Shown piece after piece: positions 27,521 to 35,221 of a DNA stretch of 56,366 bases. The DNA comes from an uncultured Candidatus Melainabacteria bacterium. Lineage in GTDB: Bacteria > Cyanobacteriota > Vampirovibrionia > Gastranaerophilales > Gastranaerophilaceae. The notes under the pieces are model-generated. The model had not been told where the DNA came from. It saw nothing but the letters and a program-made list of their open reading frames with translations, and made no database searches. Every line of letters begins with the position of its first letter. Within the stretch, counting starts at the first letter, position 1. The DNA is taken from positions 1-56,366 of the forward strand of contig CAKVLN010000010.1 in assembly GCA_934757275.1 (NCBI GenBank), written 5' to 3'. A program made the translations under genes and the position numbers.

Positions 27521-28171
27521 CTATATATAAAGTTTTGCAAAATCTAAATCACTTTTGATAGTAATCTTTATATTTGTATAACTACCGTTAACAATGTAAA
27601 CTGGAATTTTTAATTCTTCCAACATAGAGCAATCATCTGTAAAGTTGCCGTCTTTAAGTTTTTTATGAGCCTCTTTGATTATAGAAGTTTTAAAGGCTTG
27701 CGGAGTTTGAGTGTTATACAATTTAGAGCGGTCAATTGTTCTAATAATTCTACCCGTCGCATCAACTTCCTTAATCGTATCAGTTGTTTTTGTCATGACA
27801 GTAACTGCATCTTTATCCAAAACCGCCTCTAAAACATAAGCAATTGTATCTTTTCTTATCAAAGGTCTAGCTCCGTCATGAATTAAAACATATTCGTTTT
27901 TAGCTACCTGTAAAGCATTGTAAACTGATTTTTGACGAGTATTGCCACCTTCTATAATTTTAATTTTCGGATTAATAAGCAACTCTTCTAGAATTTCAAT
28001 AATAGAATTATTTGCTGATATTATAATCTCATCAATTTCGTCAAAATCGACAAATTTTGAAACAGTTTCTTCAATAACAGTCTTGTCATTAATTTTTTCC
28101 AGTAATTTATTTGTATTTCCGTAGCGAGAAGAAGTTCCGCCAGCAGTTATAATAAGTGAAAACTTTTTCAT
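27521..28171 (-). CDS. ispD: 2-C-methyl-D-erythritol 4-phosphate cytidylyltransferase
   Basis: 216 residues. It transfers CMP from CTP to methylerythritol phosphate in the MEP route to isoprenoids. The nucleotide-binding N-terminus is LIITAGGTSSRYGNTNKLLE, and LIHDGARPLI near residue 100 is the family hallmark; TQTPQAFKTSIIKEAHK near 155 is also typical. The common GxGxR appears as GGTSSR. The ATG overlaps the stop of thiL (ATGA) and has GGAGAG just upstream, so it is co-translated with thiL. The other MEP genes are not in the window. Slightly short (usually about 230) but complete. Confidence 0.93.
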   Translation of the reverse strand: MKKFSLIITAGGTSSRYGNTNKLLEKINDKTVIEETVSKFVDFDEIDEIIISANNSIIEILEELLINPKIKIIEGGNTRQKSVYNALQVAKNEYVLIHDGARPLIRKDTIAYVLEAVLDKDAVTVMTKTTDTIKEVDATGRIIRTIDRSKLYNTQTPQAFKTSIIKEAHKKLKDGNFTDDCSMLEELKIPVYIVNGSYTNIKITIKSDLDFAKLYI

Positions 28172-29079
28172 TCTTTCTCTCCAAAATGATTGTATAAACC
28201 TAATTCATCATAATTATAGTATTCTTTATCACCGATTTTTAAAACGTAATCTTGTTTTTCGACGACTTCGCCAATTATTTCATATTCAGAAAGTTTTGGC
28301 AAAAAATCTCTAGGCACAGTCACAACTGGTTTATAATCTTCTGCGCCAAATATTCCAGCGACTTTCTTTGCATCAATTGTTACACCGCTCGCCTCAGCAA
28401 TCTGAAACAGTGCGTCTGCTAAACCGTCTGAAGTGTCCATCATTGCATAATCTTCATCAATTTTTTCAGCGATTTCATTCACAAAATTTTCTTCTAAAAC
28501 TGGCTCAAGATGCGCTCTAATTGCATCAGAGTCCTTCCTGCCCTTCATAAGTTCTTTAAGTCCTTTTGAACTTTTGCCAAACTCGCCTTTTGCAATTACG
28601 ACATGCCCCACCTTGGCATTACTCCTTGAAGAAATCCTTCGTCCTTGAGTTGTTCCAATTGCTGTAATTGAAATATAGACTTTATCAGCACCCGTAATAT
28701 CACCGCCAATGATTTTAGCCCCCCTAAGAGCCTTATTTGCGCCACGATAAAATTCTTCAACAAAATTAGTATCAGTATTAGCAGGCAAAGATAGGGCAAT
28801 TGTAATATACTTAGGTTTTGCGCCAGCAGCTAAAACATCACTAATATTTACAGTAACCGCCTTGTATCCAAGTTGACATGGAGTACACCAAGCCAATTTA
28901 AAATGTACATCTTCAACCAAACTATCCTGCGTAACAACTATTCCTAAATCTTTTAAATACGCACAGTCATCGCCAATAAACTCTGTGCCGATTTGTTTTT
29001 TTATTACGTTTATAAAATCTTGTTCCTTCAAGTCAACATTACCCTTATGTAATAAAATGGGTGAAACTAATGATTTCAC
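28168..29079 (-). CDS. thiL: Thiamine-monophosphate kinase
   Basis: 303 residues. It phosphorylates thiamine monophosphate to thiamine pyrophosphate. Family marks are IGDDCAYL near residue 35, VTQDSLVEDVHFKLAWCTP, AVTVNISDVLAAGAKPKYI, and IIGGDITGADK near residue 120. The start codon is GTG at 29079 and lies in the stem of a small hairpin, GGGTGAAA / TTTCACCC (29059-29081), on the same strand; no TPP riboswitch-like sequence was recognised. An in-frame TTG further down, preceded by AAGGG, is an alternative start. It sits between lysS (22 bases upstream) and ispD (four-base overlap), so these form one transcript. Confidence 0.92.
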   Translation of the reverse strand: MKSLVSPILLHKGNVDLKEQDFINVIKKQIGTEFIGDDCAYLKDLGIVVTQDSLVEDVHFKLAWCTPCQLGYKAVTVNISDVLAAGAKPKYITIALSLPANTDTNFVEEFYRGANKALRGAKIIGGDITGADKVYISITAIGTTQGRRISSRSNAKVGHVVIAKGEFGKSSKGLKELMKGRKDSDAIRAHLEPVLEENFVNEIAEKIDEDYAMMDTSDGLADALFQIAEASGVTIDAKKVAGIFGAEDYKPVVTVPRDFLPKLSEYEIIGEVVEKQDYVLKIGDKEYYNYDELGLYNHFGEKE

Positions 29080-29101
29080 CCATCTAAACTTATTGATTTA
29101 T

Positions 29102-30637
29102 TTAATTCTCTAACTTTTTCAAAGTAGGGAAGGCAATTACATCTCGAATTGTAGGTGAATTAGTTAACAACATGACCAATCTATCAATACCCATGCCCAT
29201 ACCACCTGTTGGAGCTAAGCCGTATTCAAGAGCGTTGATGTAATCTTCATCATAAGACATTGCCTCTTCATCACCATTAGCCTTAGCCAAAGCTTGAGCC
29301 TCGAATCTATGTCTTTGGTCAATAGGGTCTGTCAATTCAGAGAACGCATTAGCGATTTCCCAACCATTAACTCTTGTTTCAAAACGTTCAGTCAATCTAT
29401 CATTATCTCTGTGAACTTTTGCAAGTGGTGAAATTTCACGAGGATAATCAATAATATGCACTGGCTGAATTAAAGTTGGTTCAACTGTTGCTTCAAATAC
29501 TGCCTCAACAATTTGTCCCCAATTCATTTCTTCATCAACTTCAATATGTAAAGCTTTTGCTTTTTCGTAAGCTTCTTTTGCAGTGAAAAATTCACCAAAA
29601 TCAATACCAGTAAATTCCTTGATAGAACCTAACATAGTCTTTCTATCCCAAGGTGGTGTCAAATCAATTTCATTTTCGCCATATTGAATTTTTGTTGTAC
29701 CTAAAACCTCTTGTGCTACATAAGCAACCAAGTTTTCAGTTAGCACCATCATCTCATTGTAATCTACATAAGATTGGTAAAGCTCAATCATTGTAAATTC
29801 TGGGTTGTGGCGAGTATCAATACCTTCATTTCTGAAACATCTTGAAAGTTCAAAGATTTTTTCGCTCAAACCACCAACCATCAATCTCTTCAAGTGAAGT
29901 TCTGGAGCTATTCTTAATGTTAAATCCATGTCCAAAGCATTGTGGTGTGTAATAAATGGTCTAGCATTTGCACCAGAAGCTTGAGTATGTAACATTGGCG
30001 TTTCAACTTCAATAAAGCCTTGTTTTGTTAAATATTCTCTAACCTTTTGGATAATCAAACTTCTTTTTCTGAACGTATCTCTTGTTTTTTCGTTCATGAT
30101 TAAGTCAACATATCTTTGACGATACTTAGTTTCAGTATCGTTCATATTATGATAAGCCTTCAATTGTTCCAATTTTTCTTCACTAATTTGTTTGTTAGGA
30201 AGTGGAAGTAGTGATTTTGAAAGCATTTTAAAAGATTTTGCTTTAACAGAAAGTTCACCACGAGGAGTTCTTCTGATTGAACCATAGAAACCTAGAATAT
30301 CGCCGATATCAACAAGTTTCAAAGTCTTAACCATTTCTGGATCCATGTTTTCTTTGTGTGAGAAAATTTGAATTTTTCCAGTTGCGTCCATCAAGTCGAT
30401 AAACATGCCAGAATTTCTGATAGCCATAACACGACCAGCTACTGAGTAGAAATCATCTGTTTCTTCGCCAGCTGGAAGGTCTTTGTATTTTGCCTGCAAA
30501 TCAGCAGCGTCAGCGTCTTTGTCAAACGCATAAGGATATGGATTAATTCCTTTATCTGCAAGTTCAGCAAGCTTTTGGATTCTTGTCTGTCTTATAGTTT
30601 CTTTTGCCGAAATTGGCTCTTTTGTTTGTTGTGTCAT
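29102..30637 (-). CDS. lysS: Lysyl-tRNA synthetase (class II)
   Basis: 511 residues, usual length. It charges tRNA-Lys. Domains in order: the N-terminal OB-fold anticodon domain (about 60-150, including VAGRVMAIRNSGMFIDLMD), then the class II core with motif 2 (FELSRCFRNEGIDTRHNPEF) and motif 3 (GLAPTGGMGMGIDRLVMLLT). Motif 1 is represented by QGFIEVETPMLHTQASGA. AGAGGA seven bases upstream of the ATG is a good ribosome site. It heads the lysS-thiL-ispD transcript on the minus strand and is divergent from the small hypothetical gene at 30709. Nothing odd is seen. Confidence 0.97.
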   Translation of the reverse strand: MTQQTKEPISAKETIRQTRIQKLAELADKGINPYPYAFDKDADAADLQAKYKDLPAGEETDDFYSVAGRVMAIRNSGMFIDLMDATGKIQIFSHKENMDPEMVKTLKLVDIGDILGFYGSIRRTPRGELSVKAKSFKMLSKSLLPLPNKQISEEKLEQLKAYHNMNDTETKYRQRYVDLIMNEKTRDTFRKRSLIIQKVREYLTKQGFIEVETPMLHTQASGANARPFITHHNALDMDLTLRIAPELHLKRLMVGGLSEKIFELSRCFRNEGIDTRHNPEFTMIELYQSYVDYNEMMVLTENLVAYVAQEVLGTTKIQYGENEIDLTPPWDRKTMLGSIKEFTGIDFGEFFTAKEAYEKAKALHIEVDEEMNWGQIVEAVFEATVEPTLIQPVHIIDYPREISPLAKVHRDNDRLTERFETRVNGWEIANAFSELTDPIDQRHRFEAQALAKANGDEEAMSYDEDYINALEYGLAPTGGMGMGIDRLVMLLTNSPTIRDVIAFPTLKKLEN

Positions 30638-30708
30638 TTTATTTTCCTCTTTTTAAGAATACTATAATTAAATTTTACCATAAAATTTTTTTGTGTAAAA
30701 ATAACAGT

Positions 30709-31023
30709 ATGAAGATTTTACCTGTAATATCAAATACATGCAAAAATATAGATGCCACCTCCAAGAGATTAGCAAATGCAGGGAAAAATGGTTATCAAAT
30801 TGGCATGCGAACTTCTAAAATTCATAACCAATGCGAGGTTGCAACAATTTTAAATGTGTCAAAAGGCATTGGTAAAAAATTAAAGAAGGAAACAACGATT
30901 GACGATTTACCAATAATCGCAGGAGCAGTTGGGCTTTTATCACCAATTCCTTTTGCAAGCCCAATATTATTAGTGCTGGGAAAAATTGTTCAAGTGTTGG
31001 TTAAATCACTTCACAAACCTTAA
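30709..31023 (+). CDS. Small hypothetical protein with C-terminal hydrophobic segment
   Basis: 104 residues from the ATG at 30709; the frame stays open from 30604 but that part would overlap the lysS start and looks like leader. Not recognised. The N-terminal 60 residues are polar and basic; the C-terminal part (LPIIAGAVGLLSPIPFASPI) is hydrophobic and could insert into the membrane. The ribosome site is weak. It is followed 60 bases later by a strong terminator and then rimP. It may be a small membrane-associated helical protein of lineage-specific type, but the coding assignment is only moderately secure. Confidence 0.6.
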   Translation: MKILPVISNTCKNIDATSKRLANAGKNGYQIGMRTSKIHNQCEVATILNVSKGIGKKLKKETTIDDLPIIAGAVGLLSPIPFASPILLVLGKIVQVLVKSLHKP

Positions 31024-31083
31024 TATAAGATTTACAAATGTATAAATTTTTGATATACTCAAGAAGTAAATAGTTTCTTAAAG

Positions 31084-31114
31084 AAAGAACGGTACAACTC
31101 CCGTTCTTTTTTTA
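31084..31114 (+). terminator. Rho-independent terminator before rimP
   Basis: A nine-bp perfect stem AAAGAACGG / CCGTTCTTT with loop TACAACTC is followed by T4-A-TT. It would end the 30709 transcript, or act as an attenuator in the leader of the rimP-nusA operon, since rimP starts only 50 bases downstream. Confidence 0.8.
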
Positions 31115-31163
31115 TTAGGTAACAAATTGAGAAAGACAATTTCTCACAAAAGGAAGGAGTGTT

Positions 31164-31646
31164 ATGAAGCAAGATGTAAACAGATTTGAAGTCTTAGAAA
31201 AAATTACACCGCTAATTGAAAATACGGCAATGCGTTTTAACCTAATTCCTATTGAGATTGAGTTTGTGAAAGAAAATCACAAGTGGTTTCTTAGAATTTA
31301 TCTTTATTCTTACGAAAAAGATATTACGCTCGATGATTGCGAGAACGTAACAAGAAGTCTGAATGATTTTTTGGACGAACTTATACCTGTTAAGTACTAT
31401 TTGGAGGTTTCTTCCCCTGGTTTAGAAAGAAAATTCAAGTCTGAAAAAGAATTTTTGATTTTCAAAGGTCGAAGAATTAGCCTCAAACTTAAACAACCTC
31501 TAGAAGGTGAAACTGAAAAAATCTTCAAAGGTGAAATTTTAGATTGGGACGAAAACACGGGTTTAAAATTCTTGCGTTTTGATGACGGCGAAGAATTGCA
31601 AATTCCAAAAGAAAATATCCAGTCTGCGAAGTTGTACATTGATTAA
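31164..31646 (+). CDS. rimP: Ribosome maturation factor RimP
   Basis: 160 residues. RimP assists 30S subunit maturation. Features: N-terminal alpha/beta domain with ITLDDCENVTRSLNDFLDEL, the hallmark YLEVSSPGLERKF at about residue 85, and a C-terminal SH3-like domain (FKGRRISLKLKQPLEG ... FDDGEELQIPKENI). AAGGAG precedes the ATG. rimP is normally directly followed by nusA; here 511 bases containing an inserted small gene and inverted repeats separate the two. The repeat begins two bases after the rimP stop. Confidence 0.95.
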   Translation: MKQDVNRFEVLEKITPLIENTAMRFNLIPIEIEFVKENHKWFLRIYLYSYEKDITLDDCENVTRSLNDFLDELIPVKYYLEVSSPGLERKFKSEKEFLIFKGRRISLKLKQPLEGETEKIFKGEILDWDENTGLKFLRFDDGEELQIPKENIQSAKLYID

Positions 31647-31648
31647 AA

Positions 31649-31681
31649 GGTAATAAGGTAATAAGGCAATAAGGGAATAAG
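31649..31681 (+). repeat. Left arm of 33-bp inverted repeat (GGNAATAA octamers)
   Basis: Four direct octamers GGTAATAA, GGTAATAA, GGCAATAA, GGGAATAA, plus one G, start two bases after the rimP stop. It is 30/33 complementary to 32108-32140. The last base belongs to a GAGG that may be the ribosome site of the enclosed gene. Confidence 0.9.
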
Positions 31682-31693
31682 AGGTTTTAGATT

Positions 31694-32059
31694 ATGTTTC
31701 ATAAAGATTTAGAAGCTTGGAAAGAATCTATAAAACTTGTAAAATTAGTTTATGAATTAACTAATAATTTTCCTAATGCTGAAGCTTACGGATTAACATC
31801 TCAAATAAGACGGGCCGTTATTTCAGTTCCCTCCAACATTGCAGAAGGCAATGCAAGAGCCACTGCAAAAGAAACTATAAGGTTTTTAGATATAGCATTG
31901 GGTTCTTTAGCAGAATTAGATACGCAATTAACAATTGCGCAAGAACTAAATTATATAAAGAATTACCAAGCAGAAGATAAACAAATCAAAAAAGTTAACG
32001 CATTAATAAGTGGACTAAGAAAATTTTTCACAGAGAAAGTAAATAATAATGATAAATAA
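31694..32059 (+). CDS. Four-helix-bundle protein (23S rRNA IVP / S23 family)
   Basis: 121 residues. It matches the four-helix-bundle family first known from intervening sequences in 23S rRNA: KDLEAWKESIKLVKLVYELT, then GLTSQIRRAVISVPSNIAEG and ETIRFLDIALGSLAELDTQL. Family members bind nucleic acid and the related Avd protein assists diversity-generating retroelements; no reverse transcriptase is present here. GAGG nine bases before the ATG is a fair ribosome site and overlaps the left inverted-repeat arm. The gene sits between rimP and nusA, exactly within two complementary 33-bp arms, so the transcript could form a long hairpin with the gene in its loop, the same layout as rRNA intervening sequences. 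It looks like an insertion into the operon. Function here is unknown. Confidence 0.9.
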   Translation: MFHKDLEAWKESIKLVKLVYELTNNFPNAEAYGLTSQIRRAVISVPSNIAEGNARATAKETIRFLDIALGSLAELDTQLTIAQELNYIKNYQAEDKQIKKVNALISGLRKFFTEKVNNNDK

Positions 32060-32107
32060 ATGGAAATAAGAGTAACAGGACAATAATGAGCGTAGCGAAT
32101 ATAATCA

Positions 32108-32140
32108 CTTATTCCCTTATTGCCCTATTCCCTTATTCCC
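32108..32140 (-). repeat. Right arm of 33-bp inverted repeat
   Basis: Read on the minus strand it is GGGAATAA, GGGAATAG, GGCAATAA, GGGAATAA, G, and differs from the left arm at three positions. It ends three bases before the AGAAGGAG ribosome site of nusA, leaving that site unpaired if the hairpin forms. Confidence 0.9.
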
Positions 32141-32157
32141 ACTAGAAGGAGAAAAAC

Positions 32158-33393
32158 ATGATTAAAATTGGAACAGCATTATTTGAAGCTTGCGAAGAGC
32201 TTGAAAGAGAACGTGGCATTTCTAAAGAAGTACTTATTGCTTCATTATGTGACGCAATGGTTGCTGCCTATAAAAAACACATGCACGTTAAAGAAGCTGC
32301 TAATATTGAAGCAATTCTTGATGAACAAACTGGTGAAATTGGTGTATTCAGTACAAAAACGGTTGTTGAAGAAGTGGAAGACCCTGATACACAAATTTCA
32401 TTAGAAGAAGCTCAAGAAATCGATGATGAAGTAGAAGTAGATGACGAAGTTAAGATTGAAGTAACTCCAGACCAATTCGGTCGTATCGCTGCTCAATCAG
32501 CAAAACAGGTTATCACTCAAAGAATCAGAGATGCTGAAAGAAATAATATTTTGAACGAATTTTTGGAAAAGAAAGGCACTTTGGTAACAGGTATTATTCA
32601 AAGAGTTGAAAACAGAAATGTTATCGTAAACATCGGTAAAACTGATGCTATTATGCCTCAAAAAGAACAAATTCCTCGTGAATATTATAAACCTGGAAAT
32701 AGAATAAGAGTTTTTGTTTTAAACGTTAAAGAAACAAGCAGACTTCCTCAAGTTATTGTTTCTCACGCTCACCCAGAAATCGTTAAAGAATTGTTTGAAC
32801 TTGAAGTTCCTGAAATCGAAGATGGAATTGTTGAAATTAAATCAATAGCTCGTGAAGCTGGTTTCAGAACTAAACTTGCAGTATGGTCAAATGACCCAGA
32901 AGTAGATTCAGTTGGAGCTTGTATCGGACCTCGTGGTTCAAGAATCCAAACAATCGTTGGCGAATTGAAAAACGAAAAAATCGATATCGTAAGATGGTCA
33001 CCAGATCCAGTTGAATACATCGTTAACGCTATTTCTCCAGCTAGAGTAGTTTCTGTTGACATTATGACTGATGACGAAGAAACAAAAGACGCATTGGTAG
33101 TTGTTCCAGACGACCAGCTTTCTCTTGCAATCGGTCGTGAAGGTCAAAACGTAAGACTTGCTCACAGATTAACTGGTTGGAAGATTGATATTAAGAGCGT
33201 TTCTCAAATGGAAGATGAAGAAGCTCGCAAAAATTCTAACTACGATTATGCAGAAGAAAACGCAGACGAAGAAGAAAGAGCAGTTGATTCTGACGAAATT
33301 CAAGAAGAAATTGAAGAAGAAATGAACCAACAAGCTCTTGACGAAGAAGATATTCAACAAGAAGAAGTTGAAGAAACTTCTGAAGAAGAATAG
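32158..33393 (+). CDS. nusA: Transcription termination/antitermination factor NusA
   Basis: 411 residues. NusA binds RNA polymerase and influences pausing, termination and antitermination. The N-terminal RNAP-binding domain (about 1-125) is followed by S1 (GIIQRVENRNVIVNIGKTDA, about 142-205) and two KH domains (GACIGPRGSRIQTIVGELKN and VVPDDQLSLAIGREGQNVRL). The final 60 residues are extremely acidic and replace the long E. coli-type AR repeats, similar to many other bacteria. AGAAGGAG lies seven bases before the ATG. It follows an inserted four-helix-bundle gene and inverted-repeat arm instead of rimP directly, and a strong terminator follows at once; the infB gene that commonly continues this operon is not here. 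Confidence 0.96.
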   Translation: MIKIGTALFEACEELERERGISKEVLIASLCDAMVAAYKKHMHVKEAANIEAILDEQTGEIGVFSTKTVVEEVEDPDTQISLEEAQEIDDEVEVDDEVKIEVTPDQFGRIAAQSAKQVITQRIRDAERNNILNEFLEKKGTLVTGIIQRVENRNVIVNIGKTDAIMPQKEQIPREYYKPGNRIRVFVLNVKETSRLPQVIVSHAHPEIVKELFELEVPEIEDGIVEIKSIAREAGFRTKLAVWSNDPEVDSVGACIGPRGSRIQTIVGELKNEKIDIVRWSPDPVEYIVNAISPARVVSVDIMTDDEETKDALVVVPDDQLSLAIGREGQNVRLAHRLTGWKIDIKSVSQMEDEEARKNSNYDYAEENADEEERAVDSDEIQEEIEEEMNQQALDEEDIQQEEVEETSEEE

Positions 33394-33414
33394 TTTCAAA
33401 CTACAAATAAAAAT

Positions 33415-33448
33415 GGTGGGAACAAATCAAAGTTTCCACCGTTTTTTT
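33415..33448 (+). terminator. Rho-independent terminator after nusA
   Basis: A nine-bp stem GGTGGGAAC / GTTTCCACC (one G-T pair) with loop AAATCAAA is followed by a G and seven T. It ends the rimP-nusA operon. Confidence 0.88.
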
Positions 33449-33469
33449 GACTTTTTTAACAAAATTATA

Positions 33470-34027
33470 CTAATCTCTTCTTACCTTAATTGCTCCCCAA
33501 GCCCTTATAAAACCTTTTTCATACATAATCAAATAATATCCACCCTCTTTGACGTACTCAATTGTAGCCTCCATGTGCTCATATTCTTTTGGTGGAGTTG
33601 CGCCTGTTTTGGCATATTTCGCATTAATTATTTTTTGGAATTTTTCTTTTCGATTTTTACGCCTTAATTCAGCTTTGTCCTCTTTCGATAGTTCCTTATT
33701 CTTTTCGTAGTACTTTTTTAACTCGCCTTCGTTTTCAGCAAGCTTAAAAACTGGAATTACGGCAACAAGGTCTTTTGATTCAATTAAATACAAAAACTCT
33801 CTATCATCAGATAAAGCTAATTCATAATGTCCAGGTTTAATAAAATTGCCGTTATAGTCGGGAATATAGTTTATTATCGTTAAAGTTGGCTGCTCATCAG
33901 TTGGAATTGCATAGCGATACAGAGTACTCTGATGCACCGTAATCCCAGATGGGATTGCTGGATAAGGAGCAGAAGGTGCTAAATAATCAATATCTCTTAA
34001 AGCTGGAGTAATTATTCCATCAATCAT
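33470..34027 (-). CDS. Unknown protein overlapping rnpA
   Basis: 185 residues from the ATG at 34027, which overlaps the rnpA stop as ATGA; the frame extends ten codons further but the ATGA start is preferred. Not recognised. The first half is proline-rich with beta character (YLAPSAPYPAIPSGI, then GHYELALSDDREFLYLIESK), the middle is a charged helix (KKYYEKNKELSKEDKAELRR), and the C-terminus is beta-rich again. There is no signal peptide. In most bacteria rnpA is followed by yidD and yidC; this protein is neither. Translational coupling suggests steady co-expression with RNase P protein. The role is unknown. Confidence 0.8.
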   Translation of the reverse strand: MIDGIITPALRDIDYLAPSAPYPAIPSGITVHQSTLYRYAIPTDEQPTLTIINYIPDYNGNFIKPGHYELALSDDREFLYLIESKDLVAVIPVFKLAENEGELKKYYEKNKELSKEDKAELRRKNRKEKFQKIINAKYAKTGATPPKEYEHMEATIEYVKEGGYYLIMYEKGFIRAWGAIKVRRD

Positions 34028-34368
34028 AATTTTGCAACCAATTTTTTTACAGAACAATCAACCTCTGCAAAATTTTTGTTCAAAAGTTTTGTAGAAGCAA
34101 CGAAAATCAATGACATACAATCTGTTTTAAGGCTATTATTCTTAATCAAAAGTCTTACGCTCTCTCGCATTAAGCGTTTTATGCGATTTCTTTTAACCGC
34201 TCTTTTATGAATTTTTTTGCTAACCACAAAACCTATTTTTGTCGGGTATTCGCTGGTTTTATTTTTTCCACAAAAAAGCGTTATACCGTCTTTATGAAGA
34301 GTTTTGCCAGTTTTATATGTAGCATTAAATGCACTTTTTTTCTTTAATCTATTTTCTTTTGGTAACAT
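34024..34368 (-). CDS. rnpA: Ribonuclease P protein component
   Basis: 114 residues from the ATG at 34368 (MLPKENRLKKKSAFNATY); an ATG five codons earlier is also in frame but the MLPK start fits the family. It helps the RNase P RNA process tRNA 5' ends. Signatures: IGFVVSKKIHKRAVKRNRIK with the RNR box, and MRESVRLL. No ribosome site is evident for either start. rpmH usually lies just upstream; I could not find an L34-like frame in 34384-34555, so it must be elsewhere. Downstream, an unknown gene overlaps by ATGA. Confidence 0.93.
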   Translation of the reverse strand: MLPKENRLKKKSAFNATYKTGKTLHKDGITLFCGKNKTSEYPTKIGFVVSKKIHKRAVKRNRIKRLMRESVRLLIKNNSLKTDCMSLIFVASTKLLNKNFAEVDCSVKKLVAKL

Positions 34369-34555
34369 AATAAAATCATACACTTACATTGACAGATTGT
34401 AAACCTTAGAGTTTTTTGTTGGGTAAAGATGCGCAACCGACGACTTATAACTAGTCCTAATTTTGAGAGTAATTTGTAAATTTTTGTAACAAAGTTACAG
34501 ATTATCCTAAAGTTTTTGAAAAATATGCCGTAAAGAATACTATAAGGAGTACAAA

Positions 34556-35140
34556 ATGGCAAACGATTTTAGAGTAGATAAAGGTCAAGTAACCCCACAA
34601 CAAAATAACAACGAAGTTCAACAAAACGCAAACGGCGGTGGTGGAAAAATAATTGATGAGGCTAATTACAGAATCCATGCACCTAGAGAAAGCGGTCCAA
34701 CCGCTATTGGGCGTGGTGGCGACCCATTATTTAGAGGTATTAGCGCAACAAAAGCTCAATTAGATGAATTAAACAAAGAAACTGCCGATATTCAAAACTG
34801 GGTAAATCGTCAAGATAGCAACGATGTAGCAAAAAATTGTCTTAAAAATAACGGCGATTTAAAAGATATTTATTACGAAATCAAAGATGGTTTTGGCGAA
34901 TATGGAAAAATCTCACTAATGGGTTTCAAAACTCCTCAAGGGGTTGAAATTCCAAGGCTAAAAATTTATGACAAAAATGGTGAAGTTTTGCAGGTTTTAA
35001 CAGGTCCAATGGCAATCGATGAACTAAATAAACGTGCTTTAGCATATAAAGAATCTAAATACGAAGCTTTACCAATGCAAGAAGTAAATTCTGGCGTAAT
35101 TGAAGACTACTCAGGCAATCCGGAAGATTATATAACTTAA
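34556..35140 (+). CDS. Unknown soluble protein
   Basis: 194 residues, not recognised. The first 60 residues are N/Q/G-rich and probably disordered (QQNNNEVQQNANGGGG). After that the sequence is alpha/beta: a helix near 65-90 (ISATKAQLDELNKETADIQN) and a beta-rich part around 115-150 (FGEYGKISLMGFKTPQGVEI). There is no signal or membrane segment. AAGGAG just upstream of the ATG is a good ribosome site. It stands alone, divergent from rnpA and convergent with the zinc-ribbon ATPase gene, with a terminator after it. Residues 4-7 (DFRV) only loosely resemble the F-[KR] motif of other proteins here, which I do not count. Confidence 0.85.
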   Translation: MANDFRVDKGQVTPQQNNNEVQQNANGGGGKIIDEANYRIHAPRESGPTAIGRGGDPLFRGISATKAQLDELNKETADIQNWVNRQDSNDVAKNCLKNNGDLKDIYYEIKDGFGEYGKISLMGFKTPQGVEIPRLKIYDKNGEVLQVLTGPMAIDELNKRALAYKESKYEALPMQEVNSGVIEDYSGNPEDYIT

Positions 35141-35188
35141 TCGCAGTCATTTGCGCTAAGACGCAAACATTAAATAAACATTTGAGGT

Positions 35189-35221
35189 ATTCCCTGTCAA
35201 AAGATAGGGAATTTTGTTTTA
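35189..35221. terminator. Rho-independent terminator between convergent genes
   Basis: A ten-bp stem ATTCCCTGTC / GATAGGGAAT with loop AAAA (one G-T pair) is followed by TTTGTTTTA on the plus strand. It ends the 34556 gene; the T run is weaker for the opposite direction. Confidence 0.8.

Noticed and set aside
31649..32140. CRISPR-like reading of the repeated GGNAATAA octamers
   Set aside because: Units are 8 bp, without spacers, and the two groups are inverted relative to each other; no cas genes nearby.
33338..33667. 109-codon plus-strand frame overlapping the nusA end
   Set aside because: Out of frame with nusA, spans its terminator, no family.
34384..34555. rpmH (ribosomal protein L34) upstream of rnpA
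   Set aside because: I looked for an MKRT...RRAR type frame on the minus strand and did not see one.
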